DNA from: UJ101 sp965262705
GTDB lineage: Bacteria; Bacteroidota; Bacteroidia; Flavobacteriales; UJ101
Length of the DNA: 64,000 nucleotides
Direction of reading: 5' to 3'
NCBI GenBank assembly: GCA_965262705.1
Contig: OZ253556.1
Location: 1 to 64,000 of the forward strand
Part shown: piece by piece, positions 35,228-43,373 of the stretch
Numbering within the stretch: the stretch's first letter is position 1
How the letters are laid out: each line of letters begins with the position of its first letter
The notes under the pieces: model-generated
The model's database searches: none
Told to the model about the DNA's origin: nothing
What the model saw: only the letters and a program-made list of their open reading frames with translations
Position numbers and translations under genes: made by a program

Positions 35228-36148
35228 TTATAGCTTAGAATTTGTCTCTCGAACAGCTTCTGCACTACTTTTTAACTTAGCTGATTCCGCTTCATTTAAA
35301 TCTAATTCAATAATGTTTTCAACCCCTGTTTTACCTAAAATAACGGGTACACCAATACAAATATCACTTAATCCATATTCTCCACTTAACACAACCGAGC
35401 AAGGGAATATTTTCTTTTGATCGCATATAATGGCTTGGGTTAAAGCAGATACCGCCGCCCCGGGTGCATACCAGGCAGAAGTCCCCAATAACTTTGTCAG
35501 GGTTGCTCCGCCTACCATAGTAGCTTTTGAAACTTCTTGTAGTTTTTCCGCTGATAGAAAAGCAGATACCGGAATTCCATTATAAGTAGCCAAGCGGGTT
35601 AGAGGTAACATTCCTTTGTCTGAATGCCCCCCGATAACCATACCATGAATGTCCGAAGCAGGGCGACCCATCGCCTCACTTAATCGGTATTTAAAACGGG
35701 CACTGTCTAAAGCACCTCCGAGACCGAGAACCCTTTGTCTCGGTAAGTTTAATTCTTTATAGGTTAAATAGGTCATCGTATCGGTTGGATTAGAAACGAC
35801 GATGAAAATAACGTCAGGGGAATAAGCTAAAATATTATTAGCTACTGCCTTTACAATATCGGCATTAATTCCTATTAACTCTTCTCTTGTCATTCCCGGC
35901 TTTCTCGGAACTCCTGAAGTTATAATGGCTATATTGGAGTTTGCAGTTTTTTTATAATCATTGGTACTCGCTGTGATGCGTGTGTTAAAATTATTCAAAG
36001 TTGCGCTTTGCATAAGGTCCATCGCTTTTCCTTCGGCATATCCCTCTTTAATGTCCAATAAGACTAACTCGCTAGTAAAATCTTTAATCGCAATATATTC
36101 CGCACAACTTGCGCCTACACTTCCTGCGCCTACTACTGTTACTTTCAT
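35228..36148 (-). CDS. mdh: Malate dehydrogenase
   Basis: NAD-dependent interconversion of malate and oxaloacetate in the TCA cycle. Seen: the Rossmann motif VVGAGSVGASCAEYIA, the NAD-site Asp in LVLLDIKEGYAEGKAMDL, the substrate Arg pair in GVPRKPGMTREELI, and the catalytic His in MVIGGHSDKGMLPLTR. At 306 residues with this signature it belongs to the LDH-like MDH group used by Bacteroidota. The start is ATG at 36148. Its product feeds the same cycle as icd and sucA/odhB in this window. Confidence 0.96.
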   Translation of the reverse strand: MKVTVVGAGSVGASCAEYIAIKDFTSELVLLDIKEGYAEGKAMDLMQSATLNNFNTRITASTNDYKKTANSNIAIITSGVPRKPGMTREELIGINADIVKAVANNILAYSPDVIFIVVSNPTDTMTYLTYKELNLPRQRVLGLGGALDSARFKYRLSEAMGRPASDIHGMVIGGHSDKGMLPLTRLATYNGIPVSAFLSAEKLQEVSKATMVGGATLTKLLGTSAWYAPGAAVSALTQAIICDQKKIFPCSVVLSGEYGLSDICIGVPVILGKTGVENIIELDLNEAESAKLKSSAEAVRETNSKL

Positions 36149-36298
36149 TTTAATATATTTTGTTTATTTTTCTGTTACAAATGTAATAAGTATATTATGA
36201 ATATACAATAATTGTTTGTTAATTATGAATTGAAGTATATGCGTTAAAGCTATCAGAATTTAGTATCGTTTTAACTTAAATATCAGTTTTTTATATTG

Positions 36299-36793
36299 TT
36301 AAAAAAATTTCTCTTTTAGTTCATCTAAAGTAAGCGCTAACCATCCTTTGCTATTATTGTCCAATCTCCTTATTCTACTATATGCTTGTTGTTTAATATT
36401 GTCAGAAAAAACAAAGAGGTACGATTTGTGAATCTGTGGCGATTCGCCTAGGATTTCTTTTGATCCCTTTATCTTACCGCTTAATTCTTTCTCTTTTAAA
36501 TTCTCGGGATTTTTAATGTTAAGTTTGTATTCACACAATACCATTTGGCAGTTCTTTTCATTATCACTTACTCCAAATACTGCATCTACTGTTTTTTTAA
36601 AGTCTCTATGATTTTTTTTAGCAATACATTCCTCTACTTTATCAAGGTTAATTACTTTTTGAATAATAAATTGGAATTGATATTCTCTTAATTCTTCTGA
36701 TTCTTTTTCAATAATACTATCCATAGTCTGCAAAAAACAAGGGTAAGATTTTGCAATAGGATGCTCAGTGGTGGCAAACTTACAATATTTCAT
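36299..36793 (-). CDS. Putative PD-(D/E)XK-like nuclease partner of an ABC-type ATPase
   Basis: A 164-residue protein I do not recognise by name. Using ATG at 36793 (MKYCKFATTEHP), the central part has Asp70 in KKTVDAVFG and then Glu88-x-Lys90 in MVLCEYKLN, separated by a predicted hairpin. This D...ExK arrangement is characteristic of PD-(D/E)XK nucleases, and the following KLNIKNPENLKEKEL helix-rich region fits. The start overlaps the stop of the upstream ATPase gene by 14 bp (an alternative ATG at 36814 would overlap more), so they are a coupled pair. Role in phage or plasmid defence is inferred from this pairing. Confidence 0.6.
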   Translation of the reverse strand: MKYCKFATTEHPIAKSYPCFLQTMDSIIEKESEELREYQFQFIIQKVINLDKVEECIAKKNHRDFKKTVDAVFGVSDNEKNCQMVLCEYKLNIKNPENLKEKELSGKIKGSKEILGESPQIHKSYLFVFSDNIKQQAYSRIRRLDNNSKGWLALTLDELKEKFF

Positions 36794-38138
36794 CCTCCTT
36801 TTCTGTTTTTCCATATAAGTCTATTCGCTCCAATGCAATATTAAATGACTCAAATATTTTTTCAATTTCAACGCCGAGATGCGTATAGTTGTATTGAAAA
36901 TCCCCATCTGATTCAGCAAGATAAAAGTTTAAGCGATCTGAATTTTTTTCTTTCTCTGAAATATATTTTAACGCGCTAATCATATCCGGATGATGACTTG
37001 CTATTAAGAATCTAACCCCTATACGCTGATTGAGAAAAACAATTAAACGAGCGTACTCAACTACCCATTTCGGATGTAAATGTGCTTCTGGCTCATCAAT
37101 GATTAAGAATGAATCTTTATGAAGAAAACCATTTTTTAAAAGCGTTTGCAAAATAGCCATTGATTTTAAACCTGTTGCACATTCCTGCAATATAAATTCT
37201 TTGCCATCTTTTCTTTTGTAAAGAAGGTCTGGTGGTCCAAATTCCTCTTCAGATGCTTGAATCTCTCCCTCAAGTATTTCTTCAATAGTGTTATCAATAT
37301 TATGATATGAATTGATAGAAGATTTCCTTGATCTAAATAGGTTTTTATTCAAATCTTCCCAATGGGTTCTATCAACTTCTGATGATATTTCCATACCTAA
37401 AATCATCGGTGTATCTATGTATGCAATGCGCCGTATAGAGTCTATTGGCAATAATTTTTTTTGTTCCTTATCAATAATGGGAGCACCGTATTCGAATAGA
37501 TTATACTTATCAGGTATTGGAGAATCCTCAAATACTTCACGCAGTTTTTCATTAAGTATTTGACTCGGTCGTTTCTCTATAATTTCTCTCGTTTTAACAA
37601 GAGATACCTTAATACGTTTTCGTAATTCATACAGCAACGTTATTATATCTTGATTTTCATCGTATAATTTTTCGCTTAATACCCGGCTGATAATTCTCTT
37701 TATCCTCTCTCCTATTACACCCTTTAATTTTTTACCATCTTCATTTTGAATCTTCTTAAACAACTCAATTAAGAAATCAACACTATTTAATAATTCCGTA
37801 TATTTTTTTGAAATTGGTTGATTGCTATATCTAATCAATAATCTTCTAAATCTTCTTTGGACAGTTCTATAAGATTCTTTATCAACAACCTGTGTTGGCA
37901 ACTCCATTGTTAATCGCTCAAGAGTTCTCGTAATGCGTTTTAATCTTAATTCTAATTCTTCATAGACGACTTTATCATAATCAATGGTAATTTTTACAAG
38001 GTTGTACAACAATTTTGATATGGTACTTTTTCCACAGCCATTAATGCCTGCTATAACACTTATTCCGTCAAGCGCAATATTTGCATGTTTTATTGATCTA
38101 ATGTCATCTATCTCAATACTCAAGTTATTATTCCTCAT
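36780..38138 (-). CDS. AAA/ABC-type ATPase, likely defence-system component
   Basis: A 452-residue ATPase of the RecF/SMC-like AAA_15/AAA_21 group. Seen: Walker A GINGCGKST (31-39), a long basic, helical insertion (~55-200), an ABC signature-like ATGLKSMAIL (321-330), Walker B LIIDEPEAHLHP (~345-356) and the H-loop SHHP (381-384). No TOPRIM follows, so it is not an OLD nuclease; the nuclease function may be in the overlapping downstream gene. Such ATPase-plus-effector pairs are typical of anti-phage systems. It sits between the housekeeping genes mdh and sucA. The start is ATG at 38138. Confidence 0.75.
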   Translation of the reverse strand: MRNNNLSIEIDDIRSIKHANIALDGISVIAGINGCGKSTISKLLYNLVKITIDYDKVVYEELELRLKRITRTLERLTMELPTQVVDKESYRTVQRRFRRLLIRYSNQPISKKYTELLNSVDFLIELFKKIQNEDGKKLKGVIGERIKRIISRVLSEKLYDENQDIITLLYELRKRIKVSLVKTREIIEKRPSQILNEKLREVFEDSPIPDKYNLFEYGAPIIDKEQKKLLPIDSIRRIAYIDTPMILGMEISSEVDRTHWEDLNKNLFRSRKSSINSYHNIDNTIEEILEGEIQASEEEFGPPDLLYKRKDGKEFILQECATGLKSMAILQTLLKNGFLHKDSFLIIDEPEAHLHPKWVVEYARLIVFLNQRIGVRFLIASHHPDMISALKYISEKEKNSDRLNFYLAESDGDFQYNYTHLGVEIEKIFESFNIALERIDLYGKTEKEDEIL

Positions 38139-38316
38139 CCAGATATAATTCTTCAGTTCAAATATAGGTAATTATTTTCATACAACATCCGTTTAAACCT
38201 TCATTATTATAGTTAGATCTTTACAAAAATCACGCTATTAACTGCAATTCGGTTAAGCTAAAAGTTTCATTCAATTATTATTTATACCTTTATCCTTTGA
38301 AAATTGATAAAGAGTA

Positions 38317-41079
38317 ATGGATAAATATTCTTTTTTAAATACAGTGCATCCGGGCAGATTAGAATTACTATATGAAAAATACTTACAAAATCCTGATAGT
38401 ATAGAGCCTAGTTGGCGTGCTTTTTTTCAGGGTTATGATTTTGGTTGTGAGGAATTAACAGATACAAAAAATGGTCAGGCAGTTACTTATTCGCTGCCGG
38501 ATGAATCGCAGGCGGCAGCAAGCGGCAAGCAAATAACAAAAGAATTTAATGTAATCAACTTTATTAATGATTATCGAAAGCGGGGGCATCTATTTACTAA
38601 AACCAATCCGGTGAGAGAGCGAAGAGATTATAATCCAAAAATTACCCTGCAAAATCATCATCTTTCTGAAGCAGACTATAAAACGGCTTTCAAAGCAGGT
38701 AAAATTATAGGATTAGAAAACGCATCGCTTAAAGAAATAATAAAAAAGCTCGATGCAATGTACTGCGATTCGATAGGGTTAGAATATATGTATATCCGTG
38801 ATCCAGAAAAAATAAAATGGATTCAGTCATGGGTTAATAATAATTCCAATAAACCTAATTTTTCTATTGAACAAAAGAAGCATATTCTACAAAAATTAAA
38901 TCAGGCAGTTTCATTCGAAAATTATCTTCATACTAAATTTGTTGGACAAAAGCGTTTTTCTCTTGAGGGAGGAGAAACACTTATTCCTGCTTTAGATGCC
39001 CTGATTGAAAACGCTGTAAACCATTATAATGTAGAAGAATTTGTTATAGGGATGGCACATCGGGGACGACTAAATGTTCTAACGAATATTTTCGGAAAAA
39101 CCTATGAACAGATTTTCAATGAATTTCAAGGGAAAGAATTACAAGAGTCTGTATTTGCCGGAGATGTAAAATATCATCTTGGCTCAACTGCTTTTATTCA
39201 AACTTCCAATAGTAACAAAAAGGTAAAGATTAATCTTGCCCCTAACCCATCACATCTTGAAGCCGTTGATGCAGTGGTAGAGGGAATTGCCCGGGCGAAA
39301 ATAGATTCTGATTACAAAGGAGATTATAACAAATTAGTACCCATTCTGATTCATGGAGATGCCTCTATTGCTGGTCAGGGCATTGCCTACGAAGTAATTC
39401 AAATGATGACTTTAAGCGGTTACAAAACCGGGGGAACTATTCATATTGTGATTAATAATCAAATCGGATTTACAACCAATTACCTTGATGCACGATCAGG
39501 TACCTATTGCACGGATGTGGGAAAAGTAACCTTATCTCCTGTAATGCATGTGAATGCAGATGATGTTGAAGCAGTGGTTCACGCCTTGCAATTTGCGATT
39601 GATTACCGCATGCGTTTTGGGCGGGATGTGTTTATTGATTTACTCGGATATAGAAAATATGGACATAATGAAGGAGATGAACCGAGATTTACACAGCCTA
39701 AATTATATAAAATAATTGCTAAACATGCTAACCCAAGAACCATTTATAATGAAAAATTAAAAAAAGAAGGTATTGTTGAAGACAGGGTATTAGAAGAAAT
39801 GGAAAAGGAATTTAAAGTACTTTTAAATAAAGATTTTGACGCTTCTAAAACCTTGGATAAAAATTATTTAGAGCCTTTTATGGAAGATGAATGGCAAGGT
39901 TATGACTTAGTAACCGATGAAAAAGAAATGTTTGCGCAGACAGATACCACTGTATCAGAAGAAATTCTACGTGAAGTTGCTGAGGTCCTATGCAAACTTC
40001 CAAAAGATAAAAAGTTCATTAGAAAAATAGAGAAAATTATAGACGGGCGAAAAAAAATGTTTGAAGAAGGAGACAAAATGGACTGGGGATTGGTAGAAAT
40101 GCTTACTTATGGATCATTGATGAAGGAAGGGCATAACGTTCGACTTTCTGGCCAGGATGTGCAACGAGGAACTTTTTCGCACCGCCATGCGGTAGTAAAA
40201 ACGGAGGAAGATCAAGACATTACTTTGATTAACCGACTTAATAGTAACGCAAAACTTGAGGTGTATAACTCTCTTTTGTCTGAATATGGGGTAGTTGGGT
40301 TTGACTATGGCTATGCTCTCGCTTCACCCAATACACTTACCATCTGGGAAGCACAGTTTGGCGACTTCAGTAATGGAGCGCAAATTATGTTTGATCAATA
40401 TATTTCAGCAGCCGAAGATAAATGGAAAATGCAAAACGGATTGGTTATCTTATTGCCCCATGGATACGAAGGACAAGGTGCAGAGCATTCTTCAGCACGT
40501 ATAGAACGTTATCTGCAATTATGTGCCAAAAATAATTTAACCGTTGCCAATTGTACCACCCCCGCCAATCATTTTCACCTGCTGCGCCGACAGATGAAAC
40601 GAAAGTTCAGAAAGCCTTTAATCGTTTTTACACCGAAAAGTTTATTGCGCTATTCGCGCTGTGTTTCTACTATAAAAGATTTAACACACGGGCAATTTCA
40701 TGAAATTATAACAGATGAAACAGTAGATACTTCAAAAGTAAAAAAAGTGGTATTCGTTTCTGGCAAGTTCTACTATGATTTATTAAATGAAAGAGAAAAG
40801 CAGGAATTAGATCATATCGCCATAATCAGAGTGGAGCAGTTATATCCATTAGATAAAGAAAAAATTTATCATATCATTTCAAAATACTCTAATGCCATAG
40901 AAATTATATGGGCACAAGAAGAACCTGAGAATATGGGCGCATGGTCTTATATCTTAAGGCAATTACGCAAAATTCCTTTTCAAATAGTCTGTCCGCCCGA
41001 AAGTGCTTCAACAGCTACAGGAGTGGCAGCAAGTTTTAGGCGGTCTCATGAAGCGGTAATTAAGCGTGTAATCAGTTAA
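38317..41079 (+). CDS. sucA: 2-oxoglutarate dehydrogenase E1 component
   Basis: Thiamine-diphosphate enzyme that decarboxylates 2-oxoglutarate and passes the succinyl group to the E2 encoded at 16.7 kb. At 920 residues it is full length. Seen: an N-terminal E2-binding segment (NPDSIEPSWRAFFQGYDFG), FSLEGGETLIPALDALIE, the substrate motif GMAHRGRLNVLTNIFGK, the ThDP Mg site in IHGDASIAGQGIAYE ... INNQIGFTTN, and GHNEGDEPRFTQP. The C-terminal transketolase-like domain carries LLPHGYEGQGAEHSSARIER. The start is ATG at 38317. It is monocistronic and followed by a MITE. Confidence 0.97.
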   Translation: MDKYSFLNTVHPGRLELLYEKYLQNPDSIEPSWRAFFQGYDFGCEELTDTKNGQAVTYSLPDESQAAASGKQITKEFNVINFINDYRKRGHLFTKTNPVRERRDYNPKITLQNHHLSEADYKTAFKAGKIIGLENASLKEIIKKLDAMYCDSIGLEYMYIRDPEKIKWIQSWVNNNSNKPNFSIEQKKHILQKLNQAVSFENYLHTKFVGQKRFSLEGGETLIPALDALIENAVNHYNVEEFVIGMAHRGRLNVLTNIFGKTYEQIFNEFQGKELQESVFAGDVKYHLGSTAFIQTSNSNKKVKINLAPNPSHLEAVDAVVEGIARAKIDSDYKGDYNKLVPILIHGDASIAGQGIAYEVIQMMTLSGYKTGGTIHIVINNQIGFTTNYLDARSGTYCTDVGKVTLSPVMHVNADDVEAVVHALQFAIDYRMRFGRDVFIDLLGYRKYGHNEGDEPRFTQPKLYKIIAKHANPRTIYNEKLKKEGIVEDRVLEEMEKEFKVLLNKDFDASKTLDKNYLEPFMEDEWQGYDLVTDEKEMFAQTDTTVSEEILREVAEVLCKLPKDKKFIRKIEKIIDGRKKMFEEGDKMDWGLVEMLTYGSLMKEGHNVRLSGQDVQRGTFSHRHAVVKTEEDQDITLINRLNSNAKLEVYNSLLSEYGVVGFDYGYALASPNTLTIWEAQFGDFSNGAQIMFDQYISAAEDKWKMQNGLVILLPHGYEGQGAEHSSARIERYLQLCAKNNLTVANCTTPANHFHLLRRQMKRKFRKPLIVFTPKSLLRYSRCVSTIKDLTHGQFHEIITDETVDTSKVKKVVFVSGKFYYDLLNEREKQELDHIAIIRVEQLYPLDKEKIYHIISKYSNAIEIIWAQEEPENMGAWSYILRQLRKIPFQIVCPPESASTATGVAASFRRSHEAVIKRVIS

Positions 41080-41104
41080 TTTAGAGGATTATCTTATTTA
41101 TTAT

Positions 41105-41315
41105 GAGACCGTTGCAAAAAGCACGCTAACAAAAAAATGCAACGCCCGATAAAAATTAAACACCGGAGCAACCTTTTGGGTGTGGAGGATTTAACTCTCG
41201 GTAGCTGAGTTTGTCAAAGCTTTGAGATGGTTACTTAGCACAGTCGAAGTAAGGAAGCAGTTTGAAGTTAGATGCTTTCTTTTTCATAATTTTTTATGTG
41301 TTCTGCAACGGTCTC
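41105..41315 (+). mobile_element. MITE-like element inserted in the 3' end of the EEP nuclease gene
   Basis: 211 bp, GAGACCGTTGCAAAAAGCAC to GTTCTGCAACGGTCTC, flanked by ATTAT on both sides. It has the extra module with TTACTTAGCACAGTCGAAGT. On the minus strand its right end encodes the last 15 residues and the stop of the neighbouring nuclease. Confidence 0.92.
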
Positions 41316-42032
41316 ATTATTTTCAAATTCGCATATTATCGGTAAATGGTCGCTTATTTTTAACCAATCTTCATGATTCCCTAATACAAAATTTTTAAGT
41401 CTGGTTGAAATGTCTTTAGAGCCAAAAATATAATCAATATGATATGGCTTTTCAAGTTTCTTTTGAAAATAAAGAGTAGGCATCTTCTCCTTTCCTTGTT
41501 CTTCGTTATTAAATTTGTGGTAAAGACTTTCTATACCCAGTACTTCTAACTCTCTAACTATATTTGAATGATTCCAGCATCGGTTTGGTTTATCCCAAAT
41601 TGAATTGCTGTTAAAATCTCCTGCAATTACTGTTTTTGCTCTGTTTAATTTTTTCTTATGAACTTGAAGATATTGCCAAAATTGTCCTATATATGGAAGT
41701 TTCGATGATCCATTTTGATGTGCCCATACAGCCAGTAAGTAAAAATTATGATCTACCAAGCAAGGTAAAAAGTATTTAGCGCTACAAGACTTATATACAT
41801 TTGTCCAGTTTAACTTTTGTAATTTGAGATTTTTACTAGCGAAGATTCCAAGCCCTTTATTTTTGTTATCACCAGTCCACAAATAGTTGCACGCATGTTC
41901 TTTATATTCTTCATTTTTGCTTTCAGCAGGATTTTCGCATTCCTGGATTATACAAATGTCAGCATTAAACTTTAAGAGATGTTTAAATTTTTTCCTAAAC
42001 GCCTGATTGCAATTCCAGCTAATAATCTTCAA
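41268..42032 (-). CDS. Endonuclease/exonuclease/phosphatase family protein, C-terminus supplied by a MITE
   Basis: A 254-residue metal-dependent phosphodiesterase-fold protein. Seen: the opening KIISWNCNQAFRKKF, the metal Glu in ICIIQECE, VIAGDFNSNSIWD and the C-terminal ISDHLPIICEF. No signal peptide, so it is cytoplasmic; DNA is the likely substrate but not proven. The last residues (ETVAEHIKNYEKESI) are read from a MITE end. Deleting the element with one ATTAT copy gives an ending EFENNK-stop, so the insertion lengthened the protein by about 14 residues. The start is ATG at 42032. Confidence 0.88.
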   Translation of the reverse strand: MKIISWNCNQAFRKKFKHLLKFNADICIIQECENPAESKNEEYKEHACNYLWTGDNKNKGLGIFASKNLKLQKLNWTNVYKSCSAKYFLPCLVDHNFYLLAVWAHQNGSSKLPYIGQFWQYLQVHKKKLNRAKTVIAGDFNSNSIWDKPNRCWNHSNIVRELEVLGIESLYHKFNNEEQGKEKMPTLYFQKKLEKPYHIDYIFGSKDISTRLKNFVLGNHEDWLKISDHLPIICEFENNETVAEHIKNYEKESI

Positions 42033-42054
42033 TTATCTATTTTTTTAATACGTT

Positions 42055-42111
42055 GAGAACTTTGCAAAAAGCACTTTAGCAACTGCAAGTAAGCACAAGC
42101 TAAAGGGTCTC
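42055..42111. repeat. Short MITE-family element (57 bp)
   Basis: GAGAACTTTGCAAAAAGCAC, then TTTAGCAACTGCAAGTAAGC, ACAAGCTAAAGGGTCTC. Same layout as the short copy at 60420-60475. It separates the EEP nuclease start from the small membrane protein's stop. Confidence 0.75.
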
Positions 42112-42117
42112 TTTGGT

Positions 42118-42294
42118 TCAGTTTTTTAAACTCCAAACTAATGCGATTACCCATCCAAGAAAAGTCCATCCAAGAAAAAAATTAAAAACTCCAATATCGA
42201 TTGTGCTTGGATGTTTCCTTTTAGATGCAACGATTGTAGGTAAAAAGTATAGCAATAAAGCAACTATTGATAATAAAACAAGTAAAATTTTCAT
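42118..42294 (-). CDS. Small membrane protein, superinfection-immunity (Imm) family
   Basis: A 58-residue protein with two hydrophobic helices, LLVLLSIVALLLYFLPTIVA and FLGWTFLGWVIALVWSL, separated by a basic turn (SKRKHP). The LPTIVA...KHP...FFLGWTFLGW pattern matches the superinfection immunity protein family (phage T4 Imm-like), which in phages blocks entry of DNA from later phages. Bacterial homologues are widespread and mostly untested. The start is ATG at 42294, the stop TGA at 42118. It lies between nuclease and ATPase genes, consistent with, but not proof of, a defence role. Confidence 0.75.
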   Translation of the reverse strand: MKILLVLLSIVALLLYFLPTIVASKRKHPSTIDIGVFNFFLGWTFLGWVIALVWSLKN

Positions 42295-42365
42295 TTTTTT
42301 AAAGTTTAACTATATATATAAAATTTTGTCATTTCTTAAAATCTAATTTCTTATAGATTTTGCCC

Positions 42366-42603
42366 AATGAGCCATGGTGAGTTATCTAACGCGCCATGGT
42401 AAACGGCTTAACTCTCCATGGCAAGTTGCCTAACTCTCCATGGCAAGTTGCCTAACTCTCCATGGCAAGTTGCCTAACTCTCCATGGTAAGTTGCCTAAC
42501 TCTCCATGGCAAGTTGCCTAACTCTCCATGGTAAGTTGCCTAACTCTCCATGGCAAGTTGCCTAACTCTCCATGGTAAAATACTTACTTCTCCATGGAGA
42601 GTT
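42366..42603. repeat. 22-bp tandem array centred on CCATGG
   Basis: Eleven CCATGG palindromes occur at exactly 22-bp spacing from 42372 to 42597, with unit CTCCATGGCAAGTTGCCTAA-CT. The central units are nearly identical and alternate CCATGGCAAG with CCATGGTAAG; outer units are diverged. Each unit also has the imperfect dyad GGCAAGTTGCC. No open frame crosses it convincingly. The period is two helical turns, so all sites face one side of the DNA. Bases 42604-42757 hold nothing I can name. Confidence 0.95.
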
Positions 42604-42757
42604 TCTCTAAGGTGCTTTGAAGTTTATTTTACCTTTGGCTATTGTTTTGTATTTCATAACCTTGCTGTTCTATAAATTCTGAAGAAGAGGTAAATATTTT
42701 TTTGGGGTATGAATATAAATTTATTTGAATCGCATAAGTGAACAGTCTCGCAGAGGC

Positions 42758-43345
42758 TTATTCATTTATTGGGGGAATTGTCTCTTCAAGCCTCTCAATT
42801 GCTTTATAAACATTTGAATAGGAGCCCTCTAAGTTTAAACGCTTAGCATTTTTAACGGCGCTATCCTGCTTACTTACAAGAACTTTAACCCATTGATCAT
42901 TCTTTAAATATTTCTGAGTTTTGCCGTAATCAGGAATATATTTTGTTAATTCATCTCTAAGCTGTTTGTAATTATCAAAATGCATATTCGTGTTCTTATA
43001 ATGCAATAAAAACCAAAATTCTATGGAAGGTAAACTATCGCAAATCATGACATTCTCATTCTTCTTATATTTTATAACAAAATCTTGAAATTTCTTTTCT
43101 TCGGCTTTATACTTTTTCGCTGTATCTACATCGAAAACACAAATAACGGTTACATCACCCGCTATAAATTACGCTATTTTTTTTTCTAAGAATTTATAAA
43201 TGTTTTCATCTTTTGCAAAAAGACGAGGACGAACTTTGCAGTTATAACCTTTTAAGTTTTTCAGATGCTTAAAATAATATTGTTCAGTCTCACCCTCCCC
43301 GATCACATATATGGATTCTCTTAAGTCTCTATGGATTACACGCAT
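42758..43345 (-). pseudogene. rloB: rloB-like TOPRIM-type protein, interrupted by an in-frame TAA
   Basis: RloB proteins are partners of the RloA ATPase, linked to restriction or abortive infection loci. From ATG at 43345 the frame has the TOPRIM-like motif IYVIGEGETEQYYFKHL, then TAA at codon 59 (43169-43171). The same frame resumes with the acidic motif VICVFDVDTAKKY and continues through SLPSIEFWFLLHYKNT to a normal end (195 codons). Only one base change, for example CAA to TAA, separates it from an intact gene. An internal start at ATG 43048 could make a C-terminal fragment lacking the TOPRIM residues. The gene is 28 bp downstream of rloA. Confidence 0.85.
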
Positions 43346-43373
43346 ACAGATTCTCTTTGATTCATATTTCTAA

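Noticed and set aside
36780..38138. OLD-family nuclease
   Set aside because: No TOPRIM domain after the ATPase core; the protein ends about 70 residues after the H-loop.
42113..42346. 77-residue plus-strand frame
   Set aside because: It is antisense to the better-supported Imm-like membrane protein at 42118-42294.
42366..42603. The 22-bp array as a CRISPR
   Set aside because: Units are contiguous with no unique spacers.
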